Shown here: in pieces, positions 16,359-25,126 of the stretch | Position numbering within the stretch: the stretch's first letter is position 1 | Layout: the number at the start of each line of letters is the position of its first letter | Source of the DNA: Ignavibacteria bacterium | GTDB lineage: Bacteria; Bacteroidota; Ignavibacteria; Ignavibacteriales; Melioribacteraceae | DNA: 39,078 bases | Assembly (NCBI GenBank): GCA_027347805.1 | Contig: DAIEQP010000013.1 | Span: 1 to 39,078, forward strand | Direction: 5' to 3' | The notes under the pieces: generated by a model | Database searches by the model: none | What the model was told of the DNA's origin: nothing | The model's input: only the letters and a program-made list of their open reading frames with translations | Made by a program: the position numbers and the translations under genes

Positions 16359-19045
16359 TGAACTTCAGTAATTTCTTCATAGACATGTTGAGCGGAAACG
16401 AGCCTGCAATTTCAGCCGGGCAGAAGAAAGCAGCAAATCCCGCATTTTTATTTTCTGATATTATGAAAGTCTGCGAAGATGAAACTTCAAATCCGCTGGA
16501 AAACATAACTGCTAAATCATTACTCGCAGATTCAAAGGAAATATTTTCTACATCCGATAATGTAATCGAAGTTGATCCGAAAGAGTTCGAAGCAATTTCA
16601 CAATTAGTATCGATGATTATAAATCAGTCTTCTGATCAACAGCCGAATGTTATCACACACTCAGTTGACGATGCAACAATTACTAAACAGCAATTCCTGA
16701 TTACAGAAAATAAACTTGTTAATCTTCTTTCAGATTTAATTGAAAAGGGAAATTCCTCACTTAATCCTGTAATTAGTCTTCTTCAATCAAATGAATCGAA
16801 TAAATCCATTTCTCTTTCTTTCAAAAGCGGTTCAAATAAACTGACAGTTTCATTTAACCCGATTAAAGTTGATGAATCTTATACAAATAATGTGATTAAT
16901 GATGAATTCGGATTTGTTAATAAACTGATTGTGAAGGAAGGATTTCTAAATGGCAGCAACGGAAGCCAGATAATCGATCATGATGCAGATGAAAATAGTA
17001 AACCGGAAAAATCTTTGACGACGGATGAAGATAACAAGATAAGTGATGATGCATCAGTGGTAATACCTTCACAAATCTTTTTCCGCGCCGAGATATTGAA
17101 GATTGTTAGCGAAAATCAGGGAAATAACGGAACTGTTGCCGGTTCAGAACAAGAAGGTAATGGAATAGTTTTTCCAAAGTATTATTCTTATAAAATTTTA
17201 GAACAAGAAAATAAGCCAGCAGCAGAAACTCAAAGTGTTAATAAATCTACTGGTGAAGGTTCTTCCGAAAAGAAACCAGCCGTTTTTGACATATCAAACA
17301 ATAAAATTTTAGTGCAGGACGAATCACTTTCATCACTAAAACAGGCTGAAAAAGAAAATGATGCAAATAAATATGTTTCAAATTATTCTGGAACAAATAT
17401 TTCCATATCCTCTGATGAGCAGAACGCTGGCGGCAATGCAAAATCATTATCAAGTCTGCTTGATGGATTAAGCGAAGAGGAAAAATCGGTATTTAAAAAT
17501 TTTGCATCGAAAGGTGAGATAAAGGAAATCAACTTTAAGAAAGAAATTTCCGGCCAGATTAATTCTGAAGAAGCTTTGAGAGACGCTGAAATTGGTTTGA
17601 ATAATATTATTAATACAACGTCCAAAAAGAATCTATTAAATGATGTTACAAATGCTAAACATGTTCAGGCCGCTAATTTAAGTGATATTCAAATTGATAC
17701 AGAAGCAGGGAATGTTACAGTAAAACAATTGGTAAATGAAACGCCATATTTAACCGGCACTCAGCAAATAATCCCGGAAGAGAAAACGATTTTAATAAAT
17801 AATGATAAAGCAGGATTTGACAGCAGCATCAAAATTGTAACTGAGCAGCAAATTGAAAAAGCATCTCAAAGCGTAGATACTTCAATTGCGCTAAAGAATT
17901 ATGATCAAGAATTACCTCTTTCAAAAGCTAAGCTTTTTGCTAAAATGAATTCGAAACTTGCGCTTAATAATGATATTAATACAGAAGTTCCTTACGCAGA
18001 TTCCAATCTTATTGAAGAAGACAATAGTAATTCAATAAAAAAAATTGTTTCTGATGAAAAAATAATTAATCAAGCTAGTTTTACTTATAATATTAAGCTT
18101 GAAAACAAGACTGGGGTACTCAAAGCCGCTCATCAAAATCAAGGTTTTGAGTTTAATGTATCGATGAAAAATTCGGAAAAGAAAGAAGAACAATCTCAGG
18201 TAAGTGCAAAAGTTGATACGAAACAACAAAATTTTTCAGAAGAAAATACAAATCCAAAAGTTTCTGCATCTCCCGAAAAGAAAATTGAAATAAATGTCGA
18301 AACCGGCGATAAAATGAAGATTGCGGCCAAGACTTTGGGAGTAGATAAAAACGAGTCTGCAATTCAAAGTGATTCAACTGTAAAACTGAATTTAAAAGAT
18401 GAAAAACATGCAAACACAAAAGACAAAGTTGAAATGAAAGAAAACTCCGGTGATGAAACTAAGTCAGTAAAACATACATCACAGGATTCGAAAAGTAATT
18501 TTGCTTCAGATGAAGAATCCACAAAGAAAAATTCTACAGAAACATTTAAGACAAATTTTGCAAATGCGATTACAACTGATTTTGAAGTTGAAAAAGCAAA
18601 AGTTTTTACAGAAGCAAAAACATTTCATGAATCTCCAAAAATTATTAAACAGAATGAGATTATTCCTGAGTTTTCAAAGCTAATACAGCAGGGACAAAAA
18701 CAAACATTAACTTTCCAGATTACTCCCGAAAACCTCGGTAAAGTTAAACTTACTGTTGATTTAGTTAATAATCAGATTCAGACAAATATTGAAGTAGAAA
18801 ATGAACAGGTTAAGCAATTTATTCAGACAAACATTGATCAGTTAAAACAAAATTTGCAGGCAAGCGGTATTCATGTAAATAATTTGAATATAAGTCTATC
18901 TGATTACAGTCAAAAAAGTACCGGCAAAATGTTTACTCAGAAGAAAAAGACAGGTATGCAAAACGAAAAAGAATTTAAGATAGAAGATGTAACCGAGCAG
19001 CCATTGAAAAAAATGGGTTATAACACTTACGAATATTTGGCGTGA
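16358..19045 (+). CDS. fliK: Flagellar hook-length control protein FliK
   Basis: 895 aa, more than twice the length of E. coli FliK (375 aa). The first 750 residues are polar, Asn/Ser/Lys/Glu-rich and low in complexity, as expected for the stretched ruler part. The C-terminal hook domain (about 775-850) is clear: QTLTFQITPENLGKVKLTV, then VENEQVKQFIQTNIDQLKQ, ASGIHVNNLNISLSD. FliK measures the hook during export and switches FlhB from hook to filament substrates. The start overlaps the previous stop by one base and flgD follows after 10 bases. Confidence 0.9.
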   Translation: MNFSNFFIDMLSGNEPAISAGQKKAANPAFLFSDIMKVCEDETSNPLENITAKSLLADSKEIFSTSDNVIEVDPKEFEAISQLVSMIINQSSDQQPNVITHSVDDATITKQQFLITENKLVNLLSDLIEKGNSSLNPVISLLQSNESNKSISLSFKSGSNKLTVSFNPIKVDESYTNNVINDEFGFVNKLIVKEGFLNGSNGSQIIDHDADENSKPEKSLTTDEDNKISDDASVVIPSQIFFRAEILKIVSENQGNNGTVAGSEQEGNGIVFPKYYSYKILEQENKPAAETQSVNKSTGEGSSEKKPAVFDISNNKILVQDESLSSLKQAEKENDANKYVSNYSGTNISISSDEQNAGGNAKSLSSLLDGLSEEEKSVFKNFASKGEIKEINFKKEISGQINSEEALRDAEIGLNNIINTTSKKNLLNDVTNAKHVQAANLSDIQIDTEAGNVTVKQLVNETPYLTGTQQIIPEEKTILINNDKAGFDSSIKIVTEQQIEKASQSVDTSIALKNYDQELPLSKAKLFAKMNSKLALNNDINTEVPYADSNLIEEDNSNSIKKIVSDEKIINQASFTYNIKLENKTGVLKAAHQNQGFEFNVSMKNSEKKEEQSQVSAKVDTKQQNFSEENTNPKVSASPEKKIEINVETGDKMKIAAKTLGVDKNESAIQSDSTVKLNLKDEKHANTKDKVEMKENSGDETKSVKHTSQDSKSNFASDEESTKKNSTETFKTNFANAITTDFEVEKAKVFTEAKTFHESPKIIKQNEIIPEFSKLIQQGQKQTLTFQITPENLGKVKLTVDLVNNQIQTNIEVENEQVKQFIQTNIDQLKQNLQASGIHVNNLNISLSDYSQKSTGKMFTQKKKTGMQNEKEFKIEDVTEQPLKKMGYNTYEYLA

Positions 19046-19055
19046 GGAAAATGAA

Positions 19056-19727
19056 ATGGTAGATCCAGTTTCAACATCGAATAATGTGACAACAAATGTA
19101 TCTGCAAATAAAAGTTCTTTGGGTAAAGATGATTTCCTAAAATTGATGATTGCCCAATTGAAAAATCAGGATCCTCTTAATCCAATGGATGGAACCGCTT
19201 ATGCTGCACAACTTGCTCAGTTTTCTTCACTGGAACAGCTGACCAATTTGAATTCCAACATCACCAAAACAATGGAAACAAATCAATCTCTTACACAATC
19301 AATTAACAGCACAATGCTTGCAACTTTGATTGGAAAGGATGTTAAGCTAAGCGGAAATGAACTTGAAATAGCTGGCCAGAAAAGCATTAAATTCGATTAT
19401 ACGTTACCTCAAGCGGCTGCTTCAGTTAGCTTAAAAATTTATAACAGCGCAGGGGCATTAGTAAAAACTATTTCCGGAGCGCCTAATTCTTTCGGCGACA
19501 ATAAACTTTCTTTGGATCTTTCCGATAATACCTTAGCAAATGGAAGTTATACATATTCATTGGAAGCAGTAGATGCAAATGGAAAATCGATTACAACAAC
19601 AGCGTATAAAGAAGGAACAATTAGTGGCGTTAGATACACGACTAATGGAACAGTACTTCTTATCGATGGTGCGGAATATTCGATGTCAACAATCGCAGAA
19701 ATTCTTAAATCGGGTAATGGAGGTTAA
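19056..19727 (+). CDS. flgD: Hook assembly scaffold FlgD
   Basis: 223 aa. N-terminal signature LGKDDFLKLMIAQLKNQDPLNPMDGT followed by AQLAQFSSLEQL, both diagnostic for FlgD. The C-terminal part has the beta-sandwich (about 100-190: VSLKIYNSAGALVKTI, GSYTYSLEAVDANGK). FlgD caps the growing hook and is needed for FlgE polymerisation. GAGG lies before the ATG; an overlapping ATG at 19051 is in another frame and hits a stop at once. fliK upstream and a TIGR02530-type gene plus flgE downstream match the order found in Firmicutes and spirochaetes. Confidence 0.95.
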   Translation: MVDPVSTSNNVTTNVSANKSSLGKDDFLKLMIAQLKNQDPLNPMDGTAYAAQLAQFSSLEQLTNLNSNITKTMETNQSLTQSINSTMLATLIGKDVKLSGNELEIAGQKSIKFDYTLPQAAASVSLKIYNSAGALVKTISGAPNSFGDNKLSLDLSDNTLANGSYTYSLEAVDANGKSITTTAYKEGTISGVRYTTNGTVLLIDGAEYSMSTIAEILKSGNGG

Positions 19728-19732
19728 GAATA

Positions 19733-20113
19733 ATGGCAGAAGTTAACGGCATCTCTGTTCCTTTTATTCCGATTGTTGGAAATGAAGAAATTTCCAAATC
19801 GAGAGTCGGCAGAGAATCGACAAATCGATTCGATGCGATTTTTAAAGAGGAACTTGAGAAAGTTAAATTTTCAAATCACGCATTAAAGCGTCTTGAATCA
19901 CGCAATATTCAGTTAAGCGATGTTGAGTTAAACAAAATTCAGGATGCAGTGCAGAAAGCAGAATCGAAAGGCAGCAAAGATTCTTTGGTAATGATGGATA
20001 AAACAGCGTTCATCGTTAATATACCAAACAAGACTGTTGTAACAGCTATTGATGTAGCTAATTCTTCAGAAAATGTTTTTACGAATATTGATAGTGTAGT
20101 TTTTGCAATTTAA
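19733..20113 (+). CDS. Flagellar operon protein, TIGR02530 type
   Basis: 126 aa. The core FSNHALKRLESRNIQLSDVELNKIQDAV, ESKGSKDSLVMMDKTAFIV and NKTVVTAID matches, from memory, the small 'flagellar operon protein' family TIGR02530 encoded between flgD and flgE in many Firmicutes, spirochaetes and others. The N-terminal 30 residues are variable. Function not firmly established; a role in hook assembly is suggested by the constant gene neighbourhood. It ends the preceding operon, before the flgE leader. Confidence 0.82.
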   Translation: MAEVNGISVPFIPIVGNEEISKSRVGRESTNRFDAIFKEELEKVKFSNHALKRLESRNIQLSDVELNKIQDAVQKAESKGSKDSLVMMDKTAFIVNIPNKTVVTAIDVANSSENVFTNIDSVVFAI

Positions 20114-20132
20114 TTAACAAATAACATAAAAC

Positions 20133-20204
20133 AGAGCGGGACCTTCCAAGGACGCTCTAGATCTGGCCGACCGACTGAAGCTGGATCAAACTAAGGAGGA
20201 TCAC
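20133..20204 (+). promoter_or_regulatory. GC-rich flgE leader with hairpin and strong Shine-Dalgarno
   Basis: An unusually GC-rich stretch for this DNA. AGAGCG (20133-20138) can pair with CGCTCT (20153-20158) over a 14-base loop. Three GATC sites follow at 20160, 20184 and 20199. TAAGGAGG (20192-20199) is the strongest ribosome binding site in the window, 5 bases before the flgE ATG, suiting a protein needed in high amount. Confidence 0.45.
20164..20178 (+). promoter_or_regulatory. Weak sigma-54-like element before flgE
   Basis: TGGCCGACCGACTGA keeps TGGC at -24 and TG at -12, and agrees with the fliL element at 10 of 15 positions. The distance to the ATG (27 bases from its last base) is like that of three stronger elements (29-31). 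The -12 half is poor, so this may be chance. Confidence 0.25.
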
Positions 20205-21902
20205 ATGGCACTCTTAACTTCTCTCTTCGCAGGCGTTTCCGGTTTACGTAATCACCAATCAATGATGGACGTTATCGGCAATAACATCGCAAATGTTAAT
20301 ACAATTGGTTTTAAAGGTTCACGCGTAACATTCAGCGATACATTTAATCAATTTGTCAAAGCAGGCACAAACCCAACTGAAACTACTGGTGGAACAAATT
20401 CATATCAAGTTGGTCTTGGTATGAAGATTAATTCAATTGACCGTAACTGGAACCAGGGTACTTTTGAAAGAACCGGCATTACAACAGATTTAGCACTTCA
20501 AGGACAAGGAATGTTTGTATTAAAAAGCAACGGGCAAAAATTCTTTTCACGCGCTGGTGCTTTTGTGTTTGATGCAAACGGAAAACTTGTAAGCCCTCAA
20601 AATGGTGCTGTTGTTCAGGGTAAAGTCGCAAGTGCGGATGGTGTTATCCCTCCTGGTAATAATCTTGAAGATATAGTTATTGATACCAATTTAAAATTGC
20701 CTGCTGTTCAAACACAAAACATTAAATGGGGCGGCAACCTGAAAAGTAATTCCGATTTAACAAGAACAGAAACTGTTACTCAAAGAGGAAATATTAATTC
20801 GTCGGCGTTAGTTGTTGCACCTGCTGTTGCACCTGCTGTTGATACTACAACTCCAACTAAAGTAACTGTATATAACGAATATGGTACTGCTTATACATTG
20901 GAAACTTCATATACAAAAACTGCTGCAAATACATACACAATGAATTGGGATGTAAAAGATTCTGATGGAACTTCAATTTTAACAACTCCAGGATCTATAG
21001 CCGGATTAGTTTTTGCCGATAACGGTTCCGGTACTTATGCATTGAATGCCGCATCTTTGGCAAAATTTGATGGTACTGCAAATCGTGTTAATGTTCCTAA
21101 TTCAAATGTTGATTTTATAATTGATGCTGAAACAATTACACAAAATTCAAGCACTGCAACTCTTAGTATTTCTGCTGACAACAACAGAATACCAAATGTT
21201 GTAAGTGGTTCAGTAACAGTTTACGATTCATTAGGAACATCACATCAGGTAACTATGAAATTTACAAAGATTGATGACAATCTTTGGACATGGACAACAT
21301 CTGTTCCAGCAACAAGTACAAGTGATGGTAAAATTGCTTCTGCAACCGGAACAATTTTGTTTAATGGTGATGGAACTGTAGATAGTGCAAACATTTCACC
21401 AAACAATCCGACATTTGCATTTACACCTAGCGGCGGTTCTCAAACAGTAAACATTGCACTTGATCTGGGCACAGGATTCAGTGGTGTAACTCAAACATCA
21501 GCAAGTTCGGTTGTAAGTGCATTATCACAAGACGGTTCACCATCCGCATCATTATCAAATTTGAATATTGATCAATATGGAAACGTTGTTGGTATTTTCT
21601 CAAATGGAAGTTCAAAATCTTTAGCACAAATAATGGTTGCTACTTTTAATAACCTAAACGGATTAATTAGCGCGGGCGATAACATGTATTCAGCATACGC
21701 AAACAGCGGCGAACCAAGAATTGGTGCTTTAGGTGAAGAAACAAATACTACGGTTCAATCCGGTGCACTCGAGCAGTCAAATGTAGATCTCTCTGAAGAA
21801 TTCACAAAAATGATTGTATCACAAAGAGGTTTCCAGGCAAATGCACGCGTGGTAACAACAGCAGATACATTATTACAAGAAATAACAAACTTAATTAGAT
21901 AA
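20205..21902 (+). CDS. flgE: Flagellar hook protein FlgE
   Basis: 565 aa, longer than E. coli FlgE (402). N-terminal motif DVIGNNIANVNTIGFKGSR (21-39), the usual core segment TDLALQGQGMFVL (91-103) and the C-terminal SNVDLSEEFTKMIVSQRGFQANARV (about 525-549) identify a hook protein. The extra length is in outer-surface domains between about 170 and 430, rich in Thr/Ser/Asn. Subunits are exported and polymerise under the FlgD cap into the flexible hook. It stands alone between a structured leader and an intrinsic terminator, so it likely has independent high-level expression. A 12-base tandem repeat occurs at 20814-20837. Confidence 0.95.
   Translation: MALLTSLFAGVSGLRNHQSMMDVIGNNIANVNTIGFKGSRVTFSDTFNQFVKAGTNPTETTGGTNSYQVGLGMKINSIDRNWNQGTFERTGITTDLALQGQGMFVLKSNGQKFFSRAGAFVFDANGKLVSPQNGAVVQGKVASADGVIPPGNNLEDIVIDTNLKLPAVQTQNIKWGGNLKSNSDLTRTETVTQRGNINSSALVVAPAVAPAVDTTTPTKVTVYNEYGTAYTLETSYTKTAANTYTMNWDVKDSDGTSILTTPGSIAGLVFADNGSGTYALNAASLAKFDGTANRVNVPNSNVDFIIDAETITQNSSTATLSISADNNRIPNVVSGSVTVYDSLGTSHQVTMKFTKIDDNLWTWTTSVPATSTSDGKIASATGTILFNGDGTVDSANISPNNPTFAFTPSGGSQTVNIALDLGTGFSGVTQTSASSVVSALSQDGSPSASLSNLNIDQYGNVVGIFSNGSSKSLAQIMVATFNNLNGLISAGDNMYSAYANSGEPRIGALGEETNTTVQSGALEQSNVDLSEEFTKMIVSQRGFQANARVVTTADTLLQEITNLIR
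20814..20837 (+). repeat. Two copies of a 12-base repeat inside flgE
   Basis: GTTGCACCTGCT occurs twice in a row and the start of a third copy (GTTG) follows. It encodes VAPAVAPAV in a surface-domain linker. In frame, so copy changes would alter length by four residues without breaking the gene. Confidence 0.9.
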
Positions 21903-21935
21903 TTATTTATTTGATCCTCCGATCATCCTTGGATA

Positions 21936-21969
21936 GGCGGCAGCTTAAATGGTTGCCGCCTTTTTGTTT
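21936..21969 (+). terminator. Intrinsic terminator after flgE
   Basis: GGCGGCAGC (21936-21944) pairs with GTTGCCGCC (21952-21960), nine pairs with one G-T wobble and a 7-base loop, followed by TTTTTGTTT. It lies 34 bases after the flgE stop and is the clearest rho-independent terminator in the window. Confidence 0.92.
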
Positions 21970-22071
21970 AATTACAGATATTGGAAGTGAAGGGAAGAAT
22001 ACAATTGTAGAATATTAACCATTCTTTACTCCCCCAAAACAAAAAAACCGCATTTACAGCACAATTTTCCA

Positions 22072-22086
22072 TGGCATAGCAATTGA
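22072..22086 (+). promoter_or_regulatory. Candidate sigma-54 (-24/-12) promoter before fliL
   Basis: TGGCATAGCAATTGA: perfect TGGCA at -24 and TTG at -12, with A in place of the -12 C. It sits after the flgE terminator, so a new promoter is needed here. The predicted start near 22098 is only about 4 bases before the fliL ATG, and there is no Shine-Dalgarno. Confidence 0.5.
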
Positions 22087-22101
22087 AAAATTCTAGTCAC
22101 T

Positions 22102-22653
22102 ATGGAACAGACAGAACAAAATCAAATAGCGAAACCAGAGGATTCCTTTTCAACACCAAAGAAAGGATTTAACTTAAAAATTCTTCTTTTCGGAATACCT
22201 GTTTTTATCGTTCAACTAATTGCAGTTTATTTTATTACAGCAAATTTTTTGTTGAACAGAATGCAAGCCAACGGAACGGCTGCTCAGAATCAAAACGAAA
22301 ACAAAGCCAAACCTGCCGAAGTAAAAAAAGAATCAAAACCGGTGGAGCTTGGAAAATTTATTTATATGGTTGATGACCTGATCATTAATCCAGCAAACAC
22401 TGATGGTAAAAGACTTCTTTTGTCTTCACTGGGATTTGATGTGGCAAGTGAACAAAGTAATGCAGAATTAAAAGCAAAAGACGTTTTATTAAAAGACGCT
22501 ATCATTTCTGTAATGAGCGGAAAAAGTTTAACTCAATTGGCAAATATGGCATACAGAGATACACTAAGAGTTGAAATAACAAAACGTGTAACTCAATTAA
22601 TGCCTGCCGTAAAAATTAACACAATTTATTTCAGTAAATATATTTTACAATAA
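22102..22653 (+). CDS. fliL: Flagellar basal body-associated protein FliL
   Basis: 183 aa. Short cytosolic N-terminus, one membrane segment (about 24-46), a Lys/Glu-rich linker, then the periplasmic FliL domain with LGKFIYMVDDLIINPANTDG and KRLLLSSLGFDV, and a C-terminal segment near VEITKRVTQLMPAVKINTIYFSKYILQ. FliL surrounds the stator and supports torque. First gene of the fliL-to-flhG block; fliM follows two bases later. No ribosome binding site precedes the ATG, and no other in-frame Met precedes the membrane segment, so leaderless translation is possible. Confidence 0.93.
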   Translation: MEQTEQNQIAKPEDSFSTPKKGFNLKILLFGIPVFIVQLIAVYFITANFLLNRMQANGTAAQNQNENKAKPAEVKKESKPVELGKFIYMVDDLIINPANTDGKRLLLSSLGFDVASEQSNAELKAKDVLLKDAIISVMSGKSLTQLANMAYRDTLRVEITKRVTQLMPAVKINTIYFSKYILQ

Positions 22654-22655
22654 TT

Positions 22656-23642
22656 ATGGCAGAGATACTTTCACAACAAGAAATTGATGCACTGCTTAAT
22701 AACATAAAAAGCGGTGCTGAGCAAAAAGTCGAAATGACTTCCGAAAAGGAGGCAATACTTTTTGATTTCCGTTTGCCGAATAGAATTTCAAAAAATCAAT
22801 TACGCGTTCTAAGAAGTATTTTTGAAAACTTTGCAGAAAGTTTCAGCTCTTTTTTAGTTACTAAACTTCAATCTGTTGTAAATATAAATGTCACATCTGT
22901 CGATCAAATTTATTATTCAGAGTATTGTCTTTCGGTAGCAAATCCAGCGTGCTTATTCACATTCGATATTAAAAACACCGATGTAAAAGGAATTCTAGAA
23001 TTAAACAATGATTTAGCTCTTTCTCTTGTTGATAAATTGCTCGGAGGTAATGGCTTAGGAACAAAGCAGACAAAAATTATTACTCCAATTGAACAAAAAG
23101 TTTTAAGAGTTGTTGTTGAAAGAATAATGCAGGATCTAAAAAAAGGCTGGCAAACAATAGATCAGATGGATTTTGAAATTGAACGTTTTGAACCAGATAT
23201 CGATTTTGCACAAATCACTTCCCAAAGCGAATCTGTTCTTCTTATTTCTTTTGAAATCTTGATCGGTGAACAATCATTTTTGATGAATATTTGCTTTGCA
23301 ACATTCGCATTTGATGCAATTCTGGCCCGTTTATCTACACAAAAACTTTCTTCAGTGCGTGCTGTAAAACATTTTGGACAGACAGCACGTGATGTTTTGT
23401 CTCATCACATTTCAAGAACACAATTGCCAATAAGAGTTGAACTTGGTACAACCCGACTCTCAGTTCAGGAATTACTAGAAATGAAAGAAGGTGATGTAAT
23501 AAGACTTGAAACAAAAATCAGTGATGATCAAAAAGTCAGGACAGGTACGCAAATATTATTTACCGGTAGAATCGGTGTTTCAAACAATAAGAAAGCAGTT
23601 AAAGTGACAAGAAAATTATTAGAAGAACAAAAATCTATTTGA
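22656..23642 (+). CDS. fliM: Flagellar motor switch protein FliM
   Basis: 328 aa. The N-terminus MAEILSQQEIDALLNNIKSG is the EIDALL phospho-CheY-binding motif. The middle domain contains NDLALSLVDKLLGGNG (the GGxG loop), and the C-terminal SpoA domain has the typical LGTTRLSVQELLEMKEGDVIRLE. FliM forms the C-ring wall and receives the CheY signal, fitting the cheY/cheZ genes at 4825-6003. Length equals that of E. coli FliM (334). fliN follows after 10 bases. Confidence 0.97.
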   Translation: MAEILSQQEIDALLNNIKSGAEQKVEMTSEKEAILFDFRLPNRISKNQLRVLRSIFENFAESFSSFLVTKLQSVVNINVTSVDQIYYSEYCLSVANPACLFTFDIKNTDVKGILELNNDLALSLVDKLLGGNGLGTKQTKIITPIEQKVLRVVVERIMQDLKKGWQTIDQMDFEIERFEPDIDFAQITSQSESVLLISFEILIGEQSFLMNICFATFAFDAILARLSTQKLSSVRAVKHFGQTARDVLSHHISRTQLPIRVELGTTRLSVQELLEMKEGDVIRLETKISDDQKVRTGTQILFTGRIGVSNNKKAVKVTRKLLEEQKSI

Positions 23643-23652
23643 GGCTTGAAAA

Positions 23653-24027
23653 ATGGATATTAATGATCTAAACATGAATGATGATAATTTATTAAACTCA
23701 AAAGCAGAAGGCTCTATGGCGCAGTTCGAAGAGTTTGATGATTCAACTCGTTCGGGCGGTGCATATAACGATAAACTTCATTTCCTGAAAGACCTTCCTA
23801 TGAATATCTTTATTGAATTGGGGAGAACCCAGATGCAAATAAAAGATATTCTGGAACTTGAACGCGGTTATGTTATTGAACTAGATAAACTTGCTAGTGA
23901 ACCAGTTGATGTGTTCGTAAACAATAAAAAAATTGCTGAAGGAGAAGTTGTTGTAATAGATAAACATTTTGGAATACGAATTACAAATCTAGTAGATCCT
24001 GCAAGCAGAGTTAAGGATATTGTATAA
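23653..24027 (+). CDS. fliN: Flagellar motor switch protein FliN
   Basis: 124 aa. An acidic variable N-terminus (about 1-45) is followed by one SpoA domain: PMNIFIELGRTQMQIKDILELERGYVIEL, then VDVFVNNKKIAEGEVVVIDKHFGIRI, the classical FliN pattern. It builds the base of the C-ring with FliM and docks FliH/FliI. No CheC-like phosphatase domain is attached, so this is FliN rather than FliY. CheY-P removal is thus left to CheZ. The stop overlaps the fliO start by one base. Confidence 0.95.
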   Translation: MDINDLNMNDDNLLNSKAEGSMAQFEEFDDSTRSGGAYNDKLHFLKDLPMNIFIELGRTQMQIKDILELERGYVIELDKLASEPVDVFVNNKKIAEGEVVVIDKHFGIRITNLVDPASRVKDIV

Positions 24028-24368
24028 TGGGTTTCTTCGATATAGTTAAATCTATTGTTCCATTAGTCGTAGTGCTCGGGTTGTTATATGGAATATTGCT
24101 TCTCGTTCGCAAATATTCCTTTTCATTAAACAACAAAAAAAATAAAAACTTCAATGTTGATATTGTTCACAACCAGATTATTATGCCCAAGAAATATTTA
24201 TCTCTCGTAAGAATTAAAGATAAAATTCTTGTTCTTGGCATTAGCGAAAACAATATCTCGGTACTTAAAGAATTTGATTATGCTGATTTTTCAAGCGAAG
24301 AAAATGATGTTCAAAATCTGAAACCGAATTTTGTAGATATTCTGAAACAAAATTTGGGTATGAAATGA
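24027..24368 (+). CDS. fliO: Flagellar biosynthesis protein FliO
   Basis: 113 aa. One N-terminal membrane segment (about 7-27: SIVPLVVVLGLLYGILLLV), a basic patch (RKYSFSLNNKKNK), then a small beta domain with IIMPKKYLSLVRIKDKILVLGISENNISVLKEF, as in FliO/FliZ-type proteins. FliO helps assemble the FliP pore of the export gate. The assignment rests on this pattern plus its place between fliN and fliP, overlapping both. Confidence 0.88.
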   Translation: MGFFDIVKSIVPLVVVLGLLYGILLLVRKYSFSLNNKKNKNFNVDIVHNQIIMPKKYLSLVRIKDKILVLGISENNISVLKEFDYADFSSEENDVQNLKPNFVDILKQNLGMK

Positions 24369-25126
24369 AAAAGAAATCTTTTTTTTTGATTTTATTTTTT
24401 ATCTGCTTACTCGCTGCTGATATAAGCGCACAACAAAAACCCACAACAATTCCTTTCCCTAAAATAAATCTTGGCGTTGGAACCGCAGAAAATGGAAACG
24501 ATGTTTCCGTTACGCTTCAAATTTTATTATTGATGACAATTCTTTCTCTGGCACCTTCCATAATTATTATGACTACATCGTACCTGAGAATAATTATTGT
24601 ATTTCATTTTTTGAAGAGCGCAATGGGGACACAACAAATGCCCCCTTCACAACTCCTGGCTGGGGTGGCGCTCTTCGTTACATTTTTTATTATGGCGCCA
24701 ACCTGGACAAAAGTTAATGATGAAGCGCTGAAACCGCTGATGGATAATAAAATTACTGTTCAGCAGGCATACGATAAAGGTATTGAACCGATCCGTCAAT
24801 TTATGTATAGAAATGTTAGAGATGAAGATCTAGAATTATTTATCGGACTTTCAAATCAGGCGCGTCCTAAAAACAGGAATGACGTTTCAACATTTATTTT
24901 AATACCTGCTTTTGTATTAAGTGAATTGCGTGCGGGTTTCATAATGGGATTTTTCATTTTCATTCCTTTCATAATGGTGGACATGATTATCTCGAGCATA
25001 CTAATGTCTATGGGTATGATGATGATGCCTCCAATGATGATTTCTCTACCGTTTAAAATTTTACTTTTCATCCTGGTTGACGGATGGAATTTGATTATTG
25101 GTTCTCTAGTTAGGAGTTTTCATTAA
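24365..25126 (+). CDS. fliP: Flagellar export gate protein FliP
   Basis: 253 aa. Cleavable signal peptide (about 1-23, ending DISAQ) and four membrane segments. Family signatures: LSLAPSIIIMTTSYLRIIIV, HFLKSAMGTQQMPPSQLLAG, and the long hydrophobic MGFFIFIPFIMVDMIISSILMSMGMMMMPP. FliP pentamers with FliQ and FliR form the export channel. The stop overlaps the fliQ start by one base. Confidence 0.97.
   Translation: MKKKSFFLILFFICLLAADISAQQKPTTIPFPKINLGVGTAENGNDVSVTLQILLLMTILSLAPSIIIMTTSYLRIIIVFHFLKSAMGTQQMPPSQLLAGVALFVTFFIMAPTWTKVNDEALKPLMDNKITVQQAYDKGIEPIRQFMYRNVRDEDLELFIGLSNQARPKNRNDVSTFILIPAFVLSELRAGFIMGFFIFIPFIMVDMIISSILMSMGMMMMPPMMISLPFKILLFILVDGWNLIIGSLVRSFH

Noticed and set aside
20133..20158. 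flgE leader hairpin as a terminator of the flgD operon
   Set aside because: The stem has no following T-tract and sits within the likely flgE promoter-leader region.
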